DNA of 64,000 nucleotides from Actinomycetes bacterium (GTDB taxonomy: Bacteria; Actinomycetota; Actinomycetes; Actinomycetales; Dermabacteraceae). Location: contig JAEWEZ010000014.1 of assembly GCA_023389045.1 (NCBI GenBank), positions 20,457-84,456 of the forward strand. Reading direction: 5' to 3'. The notes below the pieces were generated by a model. That model saw only the letters and a program-made list of their open reading frames with translations. It had not been told where the DNA came from and did not search any database. Both the position numbers and the translations under genes were made by a program. The first letter of the stretch is position 1, and every line of letters starts with the position of its first letter. Of this stretch, positions 46,772-56,112 are shown in pieces.

Positions 46772-47695
46772 TCAGGGCGCCGGCCGCGTGGTGAGTTCGT
46801 GGGCGGCGGCCCGGTACGCAAGGGCGCCCGAGGAGCCCGGATCGTAGGTCAGCACGGTTTCCCCGTAGCTGGGCGCCTCGGAGATGCGCACCGATCGCGG
46901 GATCGTGGTTTCGAGGGTCTGCTCGGGGAAGTGATCGCGCACATCCTGCGCAACCTGCGCGGCAAGACGGGTACGGGCGTCGTACATCGTCAGCAGAATC
47001 GAGGAGACCTGCAGATCGGGGTTCAGGTGCTGGCGGATCAGGTCGATATTACGCAGCAACAGTGCGAGCCCCTCGAGGGCGTAGTACTCCGCCTGAATCG
47101 GGATCAGCACTTCCCGCGCGGCCACGAGGGCGTTCACGGTCAGGAGCCCGAGGGACGGGGGACAGTCGATCAGCACATAGTCCAGACGGGGCAAGCCGGC
47201 TTCGGCACGCTGCTCCAGGAGGTCACGGATCGCTCCACGCAGTCGGTTTTCGCGCGCCACCATCGAAACGAGTTCAATCTCAGCACCGGCGAGATTGATG
47301 GTGGCCGGGGCGCACAGCAGATTCTCGACACCAACGGCCGGCTGGATGACCTCGGCCATCGGCACAGACTCGACGAGCACCTCATACATGCTGGTCACCT
47401 CAGCGTGATGCTCGATGCCGAGGGCGGTGGAGGCGTTCCCCTGCGGGTCCACATCCACGACCAGAACCTGCAGGCCACCGAGCGCCAGAGCAGCGGCCAT
47501 ATTGACGGCGGTCGAGGTTTTCCCGACCCCGCCCTTCTGGTTCGCCACGGTCATGATGCGGGTGTTCTCGGGACGCTCGAACACGAGGCCCTCCAGTCGA
47601 CGTCGACGGGCATGGTCGCGCGTCAGCTCACGCATCAGCGGGGTGTCCTCCATGTCCCCACCGGAGGGGATGGAGCCGTCGCGCTTCTCAGCCAC
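46772..47695 (-). CDS. parA: Chromosome-partitioning ATPase ParA
   Basis: 307 aa from the GTG at 47695, which has AGGAAGG upstream and overlaps rsmG by 8 nt. The deviant Walker A KGGVGKTS is at residues 54-61 (after VANQ). VDVDPQGNAS and VLIDCPPSLGLLTVNAL follow. ParA binds nucleoid DNA in its ATP form and tows ParB-parS complexes apart. A 40-residue basic N-terminal extension precedes the core. The spacer to parB is 113 nt. Confidence 0.96.
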   Translation of the reverse strand: MAEKRDGSIPSGGDMEDTPLMRELTRDHARRRRLEGLVFERPENTRIMTVANQKGGVGKTSTAVNMAAALALGGLQVLVVDVDPQGNASTALGIEHHAEVTSMYEVLVESVPMAEVIQPAVGVENLLCAPATINLAGAEIELVSMVARENRLRGAIRDLLEQRAEAGLPRLDYVLIDCPPSLGLLTVNALVAAREVLIPIQAEYYALEGLALLLRNIDLIRQHLNPDLQVSSILLTMYDARTRLAAQVAQDVRDHFPEQTLETTIPRSVRISEAPSYGETVLTYDPGSSGALAYRAAAHELTTRPAP

Positions 47696-48353
47696 GTCGA
47701 TCTGCCTTCCTCGTCGCCTGCGTGTGCTTACGCACCCTGACCACTGTAGTGGGAACCTCCACCTCGCCATGCCCGTGCTGCTCGATCCGCGGATCACTAC
47801 CGCCCAGTCGCTTGAGCACCTTCTGGGCTTTGTCGATCTCCTCCGCGGCCGAACTTCCCTTCATGGCCAGCAGTTCTCCACCGTCGGCCACGAGCGGAAG
47901 GGTCCAGCCGGCAAGTTTCGTGAGGGCCGCAACCGCCCGAGCGGTCACCGCATCGAAAGTGCGCTCACCGTGGAGTTCTTCGGCGCGGGCACGCACGACC
48001 TCCACCCCGAGGTCGAGCTCCTCATTCACTTCCTCAAGCCAGGTGCAGCGGCGCTGCATCGTCTCAATCAGCGTGACCTGGAGATCCGGCCGAGCAATCG
48101 CAATAACGATCCCGGGCAGGCCAGCGCCAGAGCCCACATCGGCGAGGGTACGCACCTGCGGGTCGATCGCGCCGACCATCAGGGCGCAGTTGAGCACATG
48201 CCGTTCCCACAGCCGGTCCACTTCACGCGGACCAATGAGTCCACGCTCAACCCCCTGCTCGGCAAGCATCGTGGTGAACCGCTCGGCAAGAGGCAAGCGA
48301 TCACCGAACAGACGCTGCGCGAGAGGGAGCAGATCGGCGGGGACGTGCATCAC
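47688..48353 (-). CDS. rsmG: 16S rRNA (guanine-527-N7) methyltransferase
   Basis: 221 aa. The SAM site LADVGSGAGLPGIVIAIARPD, LIETMQRRCTWLEEV and VTARAVAALTKLAGW match RsmG/GidB, which adds N7-methyl to G527 of 16S rRNA. It overlaps parA at its end and lies 5 nt after the jag gene, so translation is coupled along this leftward operon. Confidence 0.95.
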   Translation of the reverse strand: MMHVPADLLPLAQRLFGDRLPLAERFTTMLAEQGVERGLIGPREVDRLWERHVLNCALMVGAIDPQVRTLADVGSGAGLPGIVIAIARPDLQVTLIETMQRRCTWLEEVNEELDLGVEVVRARAEELHGERTFDAVTARAVAALTKLAGWTLPLVADGGELLAMKGSSAAEEIDKAQKVLKRLGGSDPRIEQHGHGEVEVPTTVVRVRKHTQATRKADRRG

Positions 48354-48358
48354 GGCGC

Positions 48359-48958
48359 TCAGGCGGCGGAGCCGTCGGGGTAAATCACGACGTGACGGTC
48401 CTTGCCGTCCCCGTCGGACTCCGAAACCAGCTTTTCGCGCTTGGCAACGTCATGAACCACCTTGCGCTCGAAGGGGTTCATGGGGCGCAGCGGGACAGGC
48501 TGGCCGGTGCGGCGCACCTCCTCGATGGCCTTGTGGGCGAGGTCTTCGAGGTCTTCCTTCCGCTGGGCGCGGAAGCCGCCGATGTCGAGCATCAGGCGGG
48601 AGCGGTTGCCGGTGCGGGTCTGCACGGCAAGGCGTGCGAGCTCCTGCAGGGCGTCCAGCAGTTCGCCCTTGGGCTGATTCATACGGGCGAGCTGATCGGC
48701 GCCGCGGATTTCCACGGAAGCGCGGTCGCCGTCCACATCGATGTCGATATCGCCGTCGAGGTCGGCAATGTCGAGCAGTTCCTCGAGGTAGTCGGCGGCA
48801 ATATCGCCTTCCTCTTCGAGGCGACGCAGGCGCTCGGCGGGGTCCTCAGCGGGGCGCTCTGCACGCTCGGTGCTTTCGGTCTGTTCGGCGGCGGGGGCGG
48901 TGTCGGTCGATGGGGCGGGGTTCTCGGGCACGGTGGTCTCAGCGGTGTTCTCGGTCAT
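48359..48958 (-). CDS. jag: Jag/KhpB-type RNA-binding protein (KH and R3H domains)
   Basis: 199 aa. An acidic Ala/Thr/Glu-rich N-terminus (about 1-50), a KH domain (about 55-125, LARMNQPKGELLDALQELARLAV) and an R3H-type end (about 130-190, RPMNPFERKVVHDVAKRE). Family members bind RNA and influence cell shape and division. Its location between yidC and rsmG is conserved. Confidence 0.93.
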   Translation of the reverse strand: MTENTAETTVPENPAPSTDTAPAAEQTESTERAERPAEDPAERLRRLEEEGDIAADYLEELLDIADLDGDIDIDVDGDRASVEIRGADQLARMNQPKGELLDALQELARLAVQTRTGNRSRLMLDIGGFRAQRKEDLEDLAHKAIEEVRRTGQPVPLRPMNPFERKVVHDVAKREKLVSESDGDGKDRHVVIYPDGSAA

Positions 48959-49024
48959 TGAGGGGTCCTCCTGGGGTGCAGGGGTGCCCGGCCGCGGCGA
49001 TGCGACCGGGGGTGGTCGGTCGGG

Positions 49025-50143
49025 TCAGCGGCGCTTCTTCTTGGACTTTGAGGAGCCCTTGGTGCCGCCGAGGGCCTTGCTGGAGCCGCCCTGGAAGTTC
49101 CCGCCGGTCTTGTCCTCGGCGGCTGCCTTAGCGCGGCGCTCCTCCTGGGCTTTGGCGCGGGCAGCGCGGGCGCGTTCGAGCTTTTCCTGGTCGGTGAGTT
49201 TCTTGCCGTCGGCTCGTTTCTTGCCGACGGGCTGCACGCGGATCGGGGCTTCGGGTTCCTCCACCACGGGCTTCTTCGGGGTGAAGTCGATCGGTTCGAG
49301 ACCCTTAGCCTTGCGCTTGGCATTGATCCGCTCGTGGCGAGCCTTTTCCGCTGCAGACCCCGGAGTGGGGGTGGCGCGGATGACGATGTACTGCTGCACA
49401 AGGGTCCACACGTTGGTGGTGAGCCAGTAGACGAGCACACCGATCGGCATACCGGGGCCGGTCAGCACGTAAATGAACGGCAGGGTGTACAGCATCATCT
49501 TCTGCGTGGATGCCATCGGGCCTTCGAGGGCGGCCTTCGGCATATTGCGCATCGTCAGTTCCTTCTGGGTGATGAAGGTGACGGCGCACATGAGCGCGAT
49601 GATGATGCCGGCGATGACCATCGAGGTGGTGCCGCCGGCGGCGGGCTTCAGGAAGCTATCGGCGATGGTCACCGAGCCCATGAAGGTGCCGCGGTAGGCC
49701 GAGTGGGCCAATTCTGCGGTGAGCGGGCCGAAGCCCTTGCCTTCAGCGGCGTCGTGCAGGTGGTAGAAGAGCACCCGGAACAGCGCGAAGAAGATCGGCA
49801 TCTGCAGCAGAATCGGCAGGCAGGAGGAGAAGGGGCGCGCCCCGGCCTCCTTGTAGATCGCCATGGTTTCGTTGGCCATGGCCTGCCGGGAGGCCTGGTC
49901 GGTCTTGCCCTTGTACTTCTTCTGCACGGCCTGCAGCTGCGGGGACACCATCTGCATGGCGCGGGATGCCCGGATCTGCTTCACGAACAGCGGGATGATC
50001 AGGGTTCGGATCACGGCCGTCAGGCCGACGATCGACAGCACCCAGGTCCAGCCCGAGTCGGGGTCCATAAACAGTGAGAGCAGGGCATGGAACTGCACCA
50101 TGATCCATGCGACGGCCCATTCGATGGGGTAGAGAATCTGCAT
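49025..50143 (-). CDS. yidC: Membrane protein insertase YidC
   Basis: 372 aa. Helix at the start (IEWAVAWIMVQFHALLSL), then TAVIRTLIIPLFVKQIRASRAMQ, whose Arg in helix 2 lines the hydrophilic groove. FRVLFYHLHDAAEG and the final helices (about 190-265) follow. The C-terminal 110 residues are Lys/Arg-rich and end KKKRR, as in ribosome-contacting YidC forms. It inserts membrane proteins alone or with SecYEG. It lies 66 nt upstream of jag. Confidence 0.96.
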   Translation of the reverse strand: MQILYPIEWAVAWIMVQFHALLSLFMDPDSGWTWVLSIVGLTAVIRTLIIPLFVKQIRASRAMQMVSPQLQAVQKKYKGKTDQASRQAMANETMAIYKEAGARPFSSCLPILLQMPIFFALFRVLFYHLHDAAEGKGFGPLTAELAHSAYRGTFMGSVTIADSFLKPAAGGTTSMVIAGIIIALMCAVTFITQKELTMRNMPKAALEGPMASTQKMMLYTLPFIYVLTGPGMPIGVLVYWLTTNVWTLVQQYIVIRATPTPGSAAEKARHERINAKRKAKGLEPIDFTPKKPVVEEPEAPIRVQPVGKKRADGKKLTDQEKLERARAARAKAQEERRAKAAAEDKTGGNFQGGSSKALGGTKGSSKSKKKRR

Positions 50144-50228
50144 CGGCCTGGTCTTCCTGCCGCCGGGCGGCGCATGTCGTTCATGCGATGTGGCGGCTGA
50201 CGGTCGGGGTTCTGATCAAGGGTAGGCC

Positions 50229-50528
50229 CTATTGGGCCGGCTTCCTGAGTTGACGGGGGTTGGACCACATTCCAGGGGCTGGAACGGGGTCGATTCCGCC
50301 GTGGGTGAAGGGGTTGCAGCGCATGATCCGCCAGGCGGTCAGGAGGGTTCCCTTCAGGGCTCCGTGCACGCGCAGCGCATCCACTCCGTACTGGGAACAC
50401 ACCGGGTAGTACCGGCAGGCGGGTGGGGTGTAGGGCGAGATCCCCACCTGGTAGGCGCGCACCGGGAGCATCAGCAGCCGACGGGGCAGTCGGGTGATAA
50501 CGCTGGTCATGGTGCGCTCCCGGGTCAT
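50229..50528 (-). CDS. yidD: Membrane protein insertion efficiency factor YidD
   Basis: 99 aa. LPVRAYQVGISPYTPPACRYYPVCSQYGVDALRVHG is the family core, with three conserved Cys; CNPFTHGGIDPVP follows. It is a peripheral membrane factor assisting insertion. It overlaps rnpA by 4 nt (ATGA), and yidC follows after 85 nt. Confidence 0.95.
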   Translation of the reverse strand: MTRERTMTSVITRLPRRLLMLPVRAYQVGISPYTPPACRYYPVCSQYGVDALRVHGALKGTLLTAWRIMRCNPFTHGGIDPVPAPGMWSNPRQLRKPAQ

Positions 50529-50902
50529 GGGGTACTCGTCGTTTCCGGGGCCCGACGCTGGCTGAGCTTGCGCATGGCGCTGTTCAGAGCGGAGGTGACG
50601 TCTGCTTCGAGCTGCGCGAAGGGCTGCTGATCGATCCCGGGCAGGGTTCGTACGACGATGCCGGTCTGGGCAGGCAGGGTGGCGAGCTGGGGGCGCAGGA
50701 TTTCGCGAAGGCGCCGGGTGACGCGGTTGCGGATGACAGCGTTGCCAATGCGCTTGGACACGACGAAACCCACGCGGGGTGCGGTGCCGTCCGAAAGATG
50801 GGCGACGTGCACGACCACGTGGGATCGAGCGGCGCGGGGTCCTCCACGGGTGACGGCTCGGAAGTCGTCACCGGTGCGGAGCCGGTGGCGCGACCAGGTC
50901 AT
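50525..50902 (-). CDS. rnpA: Ribonuclease P protein component
   Basis: 125 aa. RLRTGDDFRAVTRGG near the start and the RNR signature RIGNAVIRNRVTRRLREIL identify RnpA, the protein subunit that helps the RNase P RNA trim tRNA 5' ends. It lies 40 nt after rpmH and overlaps yidD. Confidence 0.96.
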   Translation of the reverse strand: MTWSRHRLRTGDDFRAVTRGGPRAARSHVVVHVAHLSDGTAPRVGFVVSKRIGNAVIRNRVTRRLREILRPQLATLPAQTGIVVRTLPGIDQQPFAQLEADVTSALNSAMRKLSQRRAPETTSTP

Positions 50903-50942
50903 GGTCGCATCACCGTCGGCTGCGCGGGCCTGGTCTGTCGGC

Positions 50943-51080
50943 TCAGGCCGACAGGGAGGCGCGGCCCTTGGAACGACGGGCGTTCACAATCGCGCGGCCG
51001 GCGCGGGTACGCATGCGGGCGCGGAAGCCGTGCTTCTTGGCGCGGCGGCGGTTGTTCGGCTGGAACGTGCGCTTGGTCAT
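50943..51080 (-). CDS. rpmH: 50S ribosomal protein bL34
   Basis: 45 aa, basic. [19 protein letters not shown] is the L34 signature and [18 protein letters not shown] completes it. It is the first gene of the leftward rpmH-rnpA-yidD-yidC block, with GAGGAGAAC upstream of the ATG and a good promoter at 51229-51257. Confidence 0.98.
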   Translation of the reverse strand: MTKRTFQPNNRRRAKKHGFRARMRTRAGRAIVNARRSKGRASLSA

Positions 51081-51573
51081 CGGTTCTCCTCGGTCGTGGG
51101 CACGGATGTGCCCCTCGCGGTGGTCTGTGGGTGCGGTGCTGGCGGGCCGAGCGCTCCCGCGATGGGCGGGGGTGCGGGAACGGGCCGCGCGCGGACGCCA
51201 CGGATGGGCGCACAGCACTGACTGGTCGATCCTAGGGAGGTGCCCGAGGTCGGTCAATGGTCGCGGCCCAGCTCAGGCCAGGCTGTGTCCAGATTCTCAT
51301 CTGTCGAGCCCGCGGCGTCTCCCGTGCAGCTCCTCCTCGATCACGTCGGGCGATCGTGGCGGCGGAAGGAATGGGAGACGGAACTAGAAAGGATGGGAGC
51401 GCGGTGAGAGCCGGATAAGAGAGGGATGAAAGAGGGTCCGACGGGTCCCGTCGAGTCCTCCCCAGTCTTGACTCACTCCCCAAGAATCCCCAGAGTCGCA
51501 CGGTCTGTGGAAAACTACGTGGACAACTACCACCCACCGCCGCGCCCCGTCGGCCCCGACCCGAGTGAGAAGC
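51081..51573. other. rpmH-dnaA divergent intergenic region
   Basis: Holds the rpmH promoter (51229-51257) and, just before dnaA, two one-mismatch DnaA boxes on the minus strand: TGTGGAAAA (51506) and CGTGGACAA (51518). A GGTCCGACGGGTCCCGTC palindromic patch lies near 51436. The boxes would allow DnaA to regulate its own gene. No reading frame of note. Confidence 0.65.
51229..51257 (-). promoter_or_regulatory. rpmH promoter
   Basis: On the minus strand TTGACC (51257-51252) and TAGGAT (51234-51229) are spaced by 17 nt, close to the sigma-A consensus. The transcript would carry a leader of about 140 nt before rpmH. Confidence 0.75.
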
Positions 51574-53205
51574 ATGGAAAACCCTGCTGACCCGGACCTG
51601 ATCTGGGAACGAGCCCTGGAAGTCCTGCGTCGAAACGACGCCGTCTCCCCGCGCGTGATGGCCTGGCTGACCCTGTCTCGGTTGATGGGTGTGATGGCGG
51701 ATACCGCTCTCCTCGCAGCCCCCTCCACCTCGGCAAAAGAGCTGTTCGAGCACCGAATTGCCGCTGATGTGAAGGCCGCTCTCTCCGAGGTGATGGGTCG
51801 CGAGATGCGCTTCGCCGTCACGGTTGATGAGAGTCTGCTGGAGGATGAGTCCTCTGTGCATGACTCCAATAGCCCTGTGACCTCGGAATCCGGGACGGGT
51901 AGTGCACACAATGTGGACAATCCTGTGGGTAACTCTCCCGGTGTTATCCACACTCCGTCCCCGATGCGGCCCGGTTCCGTCCACAGTGAGCCGATGTCCG
52001 AGGGTGCTTCCGACGAGGCGTCAACTGCTCATCGCGGACCGCGCCCGACCCTTCCCAATCTCTCCGAGGATGAGGTGACCGGAGGTCTGTCGGCCCCCTC
52101 CCCGATGCCGGCCCCGCGTCAACCCCGGGACGATCAGGGCTCCTCCCTCGGCTCCGATTCCAGCCTCAATGCGAAGTACACCTTCAGCACCTTCGTGATC
52201 GGTGCCTCGAACCGTTTCGCTCATGCGGCGGCTTCCGCCGTGGCAGAAACCCCGGCCAAGGCCTACAACCCGCTGTTCATCTACGGCGGCTCGGGACTGG
52301 GCAAAACCCACTTGCTGCACGCGGTAGGCCACTACGCCAAGAGCCTCTACCCCGAGATCACCGTGCGCTACGTGAACTCCGAAGAGTTCACCAACGACTT
52401 CATCAACTCCGTGCAGTCCGGCCAGTTCGGTAAGGCCCAGGAGTTCCAGCGCCGCTACCGCGACATCGACATCCTGCTGATCGACGACATCCAGTTCCTG
52501 CAGCGTGCCCCGGAGACGATGGAAGCCTTCTTCCACACCTTCAACACGCTGTACAACTCCGATAAGCAGATCGTGATCACCTCTGATCTCGCCCCCAAGG
52601 AGCTCGGTGGCTTCGAGGACCGGATGCGCTCGCGCTTCGAGATGGGCCTGATCACTGATGTGCAGCCGCCGGACCTTGAAACCCGGATCGCGATCCTGCG
52701 CAAGAAGGTGGCGCAGGAAGGCTCCGGCGAAGTGGATCGAGACGTGCTCGAGTACATCGCCTCCCGCATCTCCTCCAATATCCGCGAACTCGAAGGTGCC
52801 CTCATTCGCGTGCAGGCCTTGCACTCCCTGACCGGGCAGGACCTCGACGTATCCCTGGCTGAATCCGTTTTGAAGGATCTTCTCGTGAGCGATGACGACA
52901 CCCAGATCACGGCCTCCACGATCATTGCGCAGACGGCGTCCTACTTCGGCTTGACGGTCGATGAGATCACCGGCACCGGGCGGTCCCGTCGGCTCGTCTC
53001 CGCACGTCAGATCGCGATGTACCTGTGTCGGGAACTGACTGATATGCCGCTGATCCCCATCGGCCAGGAGTTCGGCGGCCGGGACCACACCACCGTTCTG
53101 CACGCCAATAAGAAGATCAGCGAGCTGATGAAGGAGCGTCGAGCAATCTTCAACCAGGTCACCGAGCTCACCGCACGGATCAAGAACTCCAACGCCCGCG
53201 GCTGA
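51574..53205 (+). CDS. dnaA: Chromosomal replication initiator protein DnaA
   Basis: 543 aa from the ATG at 51574; a GTG at 51565 is an alternative. Domain I is about 1-85, and the variable linker domain II about 90-200. The AAA+ domain has Walker [14 protein letters not shown] and Walker [10 protein letters not shown] (about 205-420). The C-terminal HTH reads [15 protein letters not shown] and the DnaA signature [11 protein letters not shown]. It binds DnaA boxes and melts oriC. Its own linker-coding DNA contains DnaA boxes. Confidence 0.98.
   Translation: MENPADPDLIWERALEVLRRNDAVSPRVMAWLTLSRLMGVMADTALLAAPSTSAKELFEHRIAADVKAALSEVMGREMRFAVTVDESLLEDESSVHDSNSPVTSESGTGSAHNVDNPVGNSPGVIHTPSPMRPGSVHSEPMSEGASDEASTAHRGPRPTLPNLSEDEVTGGLSAPSPMPAPRQPRDDQGSSLGSDSSLNAKYTFSTFVIGASNRFAHAAASAVAETPAKAYNPLFIYGGSGLGKTHLLHAVGHYAKSLYPEITVRYVNSEEFTNDFINSVQSGQFGKAQEFQRRYRDIDILLIDDIQFLQRAPETMEAFFHTFNTLYNSDKQIVITSDLAPKELGGFEDRMRSRFEMGLITDVQPPDLETRIAILRKKVAQEGSGEVDRDVLEYIASRISSNIRELEGALIRVQALHSLTGQDLDVSLAESVLKDLLVSDDDTQITASTIIAQTASYFGLTVDEITGTGRSRRLVSARQIAMYLCRELTDMPLIPIGQEFGGRDHTTVLHANKKISELMKERRAIFNQVTELTARIKNSNARG
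51912..51985. promoter_or_regulatory. DnaA boxes inside the dnaA coding sequence
   Basis: Within codons of the domain II linker (about residues 113-138): TGTGGACAA (51912, perfect on minus), TGTGGGTAA (51924, one mismatch on minus), TTATCCACA (51944, perfect on plus) and CCGTCCACA (51977, two mismatches). Confidence 0.6.
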
Positions 53206-53677
53206 CTCTGCGGGCCTGCTCTGCGCACCTGTGGCGCAGAGAACACGGGGAATCACAGGGACACAAAACCGCCGGTCATCCCCATTGTGAACAACTCTGT
53301 GGACAATGTGGAGTTCTTGGCATCCCTCCAGGAGCCGCTGTGCATCACGGAATGACACGATCCGAGGCCAACAACGTCGATGTACACAGCCCAAACACAG
53401 GCACGCTAGCGTTCTCCAGAGATCATCAAGGATGGCATTTCATCTGATGACCTGCAGAAACACAGAATATCCACCGGATCAACAACCGTGAAGAAGAGTA
53501 TTTCCTAGGTTCTCTCAGCAGCGGTGTGGATGGCGGCGGGGTGTGGGGGCATGGGATCCGCCGATTCCTGCACAGGAAGAGATATCCACGATGTCAAGGA
53601 AGTGATTCGGCGTGTCGGCGCGGCTCAGATACTCTGGGATTCATTCGCAGACCTGACCACGTGAAGGAGTGGCACCG
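53206..53677. other. oriC: Probable oriC (dnaA-dnaN intergenic region)
   Basis: 472 nt without a gene at the standard actinobacterial origin position. DnaA boxes on the minus strand are TGTGAACAA (53286, one mismatch) and TGTGGACAA (53298, perfect). Weaker ones are ATATCCACC (about 53468) and ATATCCACG (about 53582). The stretch 53440-53515 is the least GC-rich part and could be the unwinding element. Fewer good boxes are seen than expected for an actinobacterial oriC, which makes the clusters elsewhere notable. Confidence 0.75.
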
Positions 53678-54802
53678 GTGAAGTTCCACCTCGACCGCGG
53701 CGTCCTCGGAGAAGCCGTCACCTGGGTCACCCGCACCCTGCCGGTGCGGCCGGCCATGCCGATTCTGCAGGGCGTGCGCATCGTGGCCGATGCCAGCGGT
53801 GAACTGCAGCTCTCCACTTTCGACTACGAGGTCAGCGCGCAAATCACCCTCGATGCGGAAGTCGATGAACCCGGCGAGGTTCTCGTGCAGGGGCGCATCC
53901 TCACCGAAATCGTTCGCGCCCTGCCGAACAAGGACGTCTCCATCGCACTCGAAGGCACGAAACTGCAGGTGCGCTGCGGAAGCTCCCGCTTCGCTCTCGC
54001 GACTCTGCCCGTTGAGCAGTACCCGCAGCTGCCGACCATGCCGCCGGTCGCGGGCTCCGTTCCAGCCGATGTGTTCGCCGAAGCGATCTCTCAGGTTGTC
54101 GTGGCGGCTTCGAAGGACGACACCCTCCCGCTGCTGACCGGCGTTAAGGTGGAAATCGAGGGCGAAAAAGTCACCCTCATGGCCACCGACCGCTACCGCC
54201 TGGCGATGCGCGAACTCACATGGAACCCCGCCCACCCCGGCACCGAACTGACTGCCCTCGTGCGAGCCCGCACCCTGCATGACGTGGCCCGTTCCCTCGG
54301 AGGCGGCGGCAGCGTCGATGTGGCTCTGGCCGAGGATTCCTCCGCCAAACTCGTCGGCTTTGAAGCCGGTGGCCGCCGCACCACCTCCACTCTCGTGGAC
54401 GGTGACTACCCGCCGGTGCGCCGCCTCTTCCCCGACTCCAGCCCCATCACCGCCGTCGTTGCGACTGCCCCGCTGATCGAGGCCGTCAAGCGCGTCTCCC
54501 TCGTGGCCGAACGCAACACCCCGGTGCGCCTCTCCTTCACCGAGGGGCAGGTGGCTCTCGAAGCCGGCGCCGGTGACGACGCCCAGGCCAGCGAAGTTCT
54601 CGAAGCCCAGATCGAAGGCGAAGACCTCGTCGTCGGCTTCAACTCTGGCTTCCTGCTGGATGGTCTGAGCGCCCTCGGCACCGAGTTCGCCCGCCTCACC
54701 TTCACCGACTCGATCAAGCCCTCCGTCATGAGTGGTCAGGACTCCCTGGACGGCACCCCCGACGGGTCCTACAAGTACCTGATCATGCCGATGCGGATCT
54801 GA
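53678..54802 (+). CDS. dnaN: DNA polymerase III sliding clamp (beta subunit)
   Basis: 374 aa. KFHLDRGVLGEAVTWVTRTLPVRPAMPILQGV is the usual start, and the three clamp domains follow. The C-terminal YKYLIMPMRI forms part of the partner-binding pocket. It encircles DNA and tethers the polymerase. The GTG at 53678 follows GAAGGAG; an earlier GTG at 53669 would add three residues. Confidence 0.98.
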   Translation: MKFHLDRGVLGEAVTWVTRTLPVRPAMPILQGVRIVADASGELQLSTFDYEVSAQITLDAEVDEPGEVLVQGRILTEIVRALPNKDVSIALEGTKLQVRCGSSRFALATLPVEQYPQLPTMPPVAGSVPADVFAEAISQVVVAASKDDTLPLLTGVKVEIEGEKVTLMATDRYRLAMRELTWNPAHPGTELTALVRARTLHDVARSLGGGGSVDVALAEDSSAKLVGFEAGGRRTTSTLVDGDYPPVRRLFPDSSPITAVVATAPLIEAVKRVSLVAERNTPVRLSFTEGQVALEAGAGDDAQASEVLEAQIEGEDLVVGFNSGFLLDGLSALGTEFARLTFTDSIKPSVMSGQDSLDGTPDGSYKYLIMPMRI

Positions 54803-54822
54803 GCGGAGGGGGTGACCCCGCC

Positions 54823-56112
54823 GTGCATCTGACCGCCCTCGACCTGGTCGACTACCGCTCCTACACCACGCTGCACCTCGATGTGCAGCCGGGGATCACG
54901 ATCTTTGTCGGCCCCAATGGCCAGGGCAAGACCAATATCGTCGAAGCCCTCTGGTATCTCGCGACCCTCTCGAGCCATCGCGTGCCGCACGATGCCGCCC
55001 TCGTGTATCGCGGCCGCGACACGGCGGTGATCCGTGCGAGTTTCGAGCGTGCCGGACGCTCACTCCAGGTCGATCTGCAGATCAGCCCCGGGCGCTCGAA
55101 CCGTGCCCGTCTCCAGGGCCAAACCGTGCACCGTCTGCGCGATCTGCTCGGTGAAGTGCGTGCCGTGCTGTTCGCCCCCGAAGACCTGGGCCTGGTCAAG
55201 GCTGATCCCGAGGGTCGCCGCCGCTTCCTCGACGAACTACTCTTCGTGATCGCCCCCCGCTATGCAAGTGTCAAAGCGGATTACGATCGCGTGCTTAAAC
55301 AGCGCTCCAAGCTGCTCAAACAGATGCGAATCATGCGGCGCGGTGGTAGCGGCCGCTCCGTGGCCGGGCTCGATCCGGGCGAAGCAGCCGCCTCCACCCT
55401 GAGTGTGTGGGATCAGCAGCTCGCGCGAGTCGGAGCCGAACTGCTGCGTGCCCGCCTCCACCTGGTGAACCGCCTGCGCCCCCATGTGGGCTACTCCTAC
55501 CTGCGGGTTGCCACTGATGAGGGGGCCGAACAATCCCTCGCCCTGCCACCGGCAGAACGCGGCGAGGTGAACTCTCCGGCCGACATCGCCTACCGCTCCG
55601 CAGTCCTTGATGCGCTGGGCACCGCTCCCGGCAACCTGCCGACGGGCCCCGAGATCGAACAGACCCTGCTCACCCTGATCGGGCAGCGCCACGATGAGGA
55701 AATCGACCGCGGTGTCACCCTCGTCGGGCCTCACCGCGACGACCTCGAGATCCGCCTGCACGACTTCCCCGCCCGCGGCTATGCCAGCCACGGGGAATCC
55801 TGGTCGCTCGCCCTCGCCCTACGCCTCGGCTCCTATGACCTGCTGCGGCTCGAAGAGGGCGACCTGGGCGATGGCGAACCGATCCTCATCCTCGATGACG
55901 TGTTCAGTGAACTCGATGTGCACCGACGCGAACGCCTCGGCAGGATCGTCGCGGACGCCTCCCAGGTGCTCATCACCACCGCCAATGACGCCGACATCCC
56001 CGATTCGCTCATCGGAGAGATCCACGTCGTGGATGTGACGCTCGGCAGTGCCACCCCCCGTAAGGACACTCCCGCGACCGGCACGATCGACACCGGGAGC
56101 GGCGGATGGTGA
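54823..56112 (+). CDS. recF: DNA replication/repair protein RecF
   Basis: 429 aa SMC-like ATPase. Walker A is GPNGQGKTNIVEAL, with YRSY just before it. SWSLALALRLGSYDLL and the Walker B region LILDDVFSELDVHRRERL follow. It loads RecA at gapped DNA. It starts at a GTG with GGAGGGGG upstream, 20 nt after dnaN, and its end overlaps the next gene by 7 nt. Confidence 0.96.
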   Translation: MHLTALDLVDYRSYTTLHLDVQPGITIFVGPNGQGKTNIVEALWYLATLSSHRVPHDAALVYRGRDTAVIRASFERAGRSLQVDLQISPGRSNRARLQGQTVHRLRDLLGEVRAVLFAPEDLGLVKADPEGRRRFLDELLFVIAPRYASVKADYDRVLKQRSKLLKQMRIMRRGGSGRSVAGLDPGEAAASTLSVWDQQLARVGAELLRARLHLVNRLRPHVGYSYLRVATDEGAEQSLALPPAERGEVNSPADIAYRSAVLDALGTAPGNLPTGPEIEQTLLTLIGQRHDEEIDRGVTLVGPHRDDLEIRLHDFPARGYASHGESWSLALALRLGSYDLLRLEEGDLGDGEPILILDDVFSELDVHRRERLGRIVADASQVLITTANDADIPDSLIGEIHVVDVTLGSATPRKDTPATGTIDTGSGGW

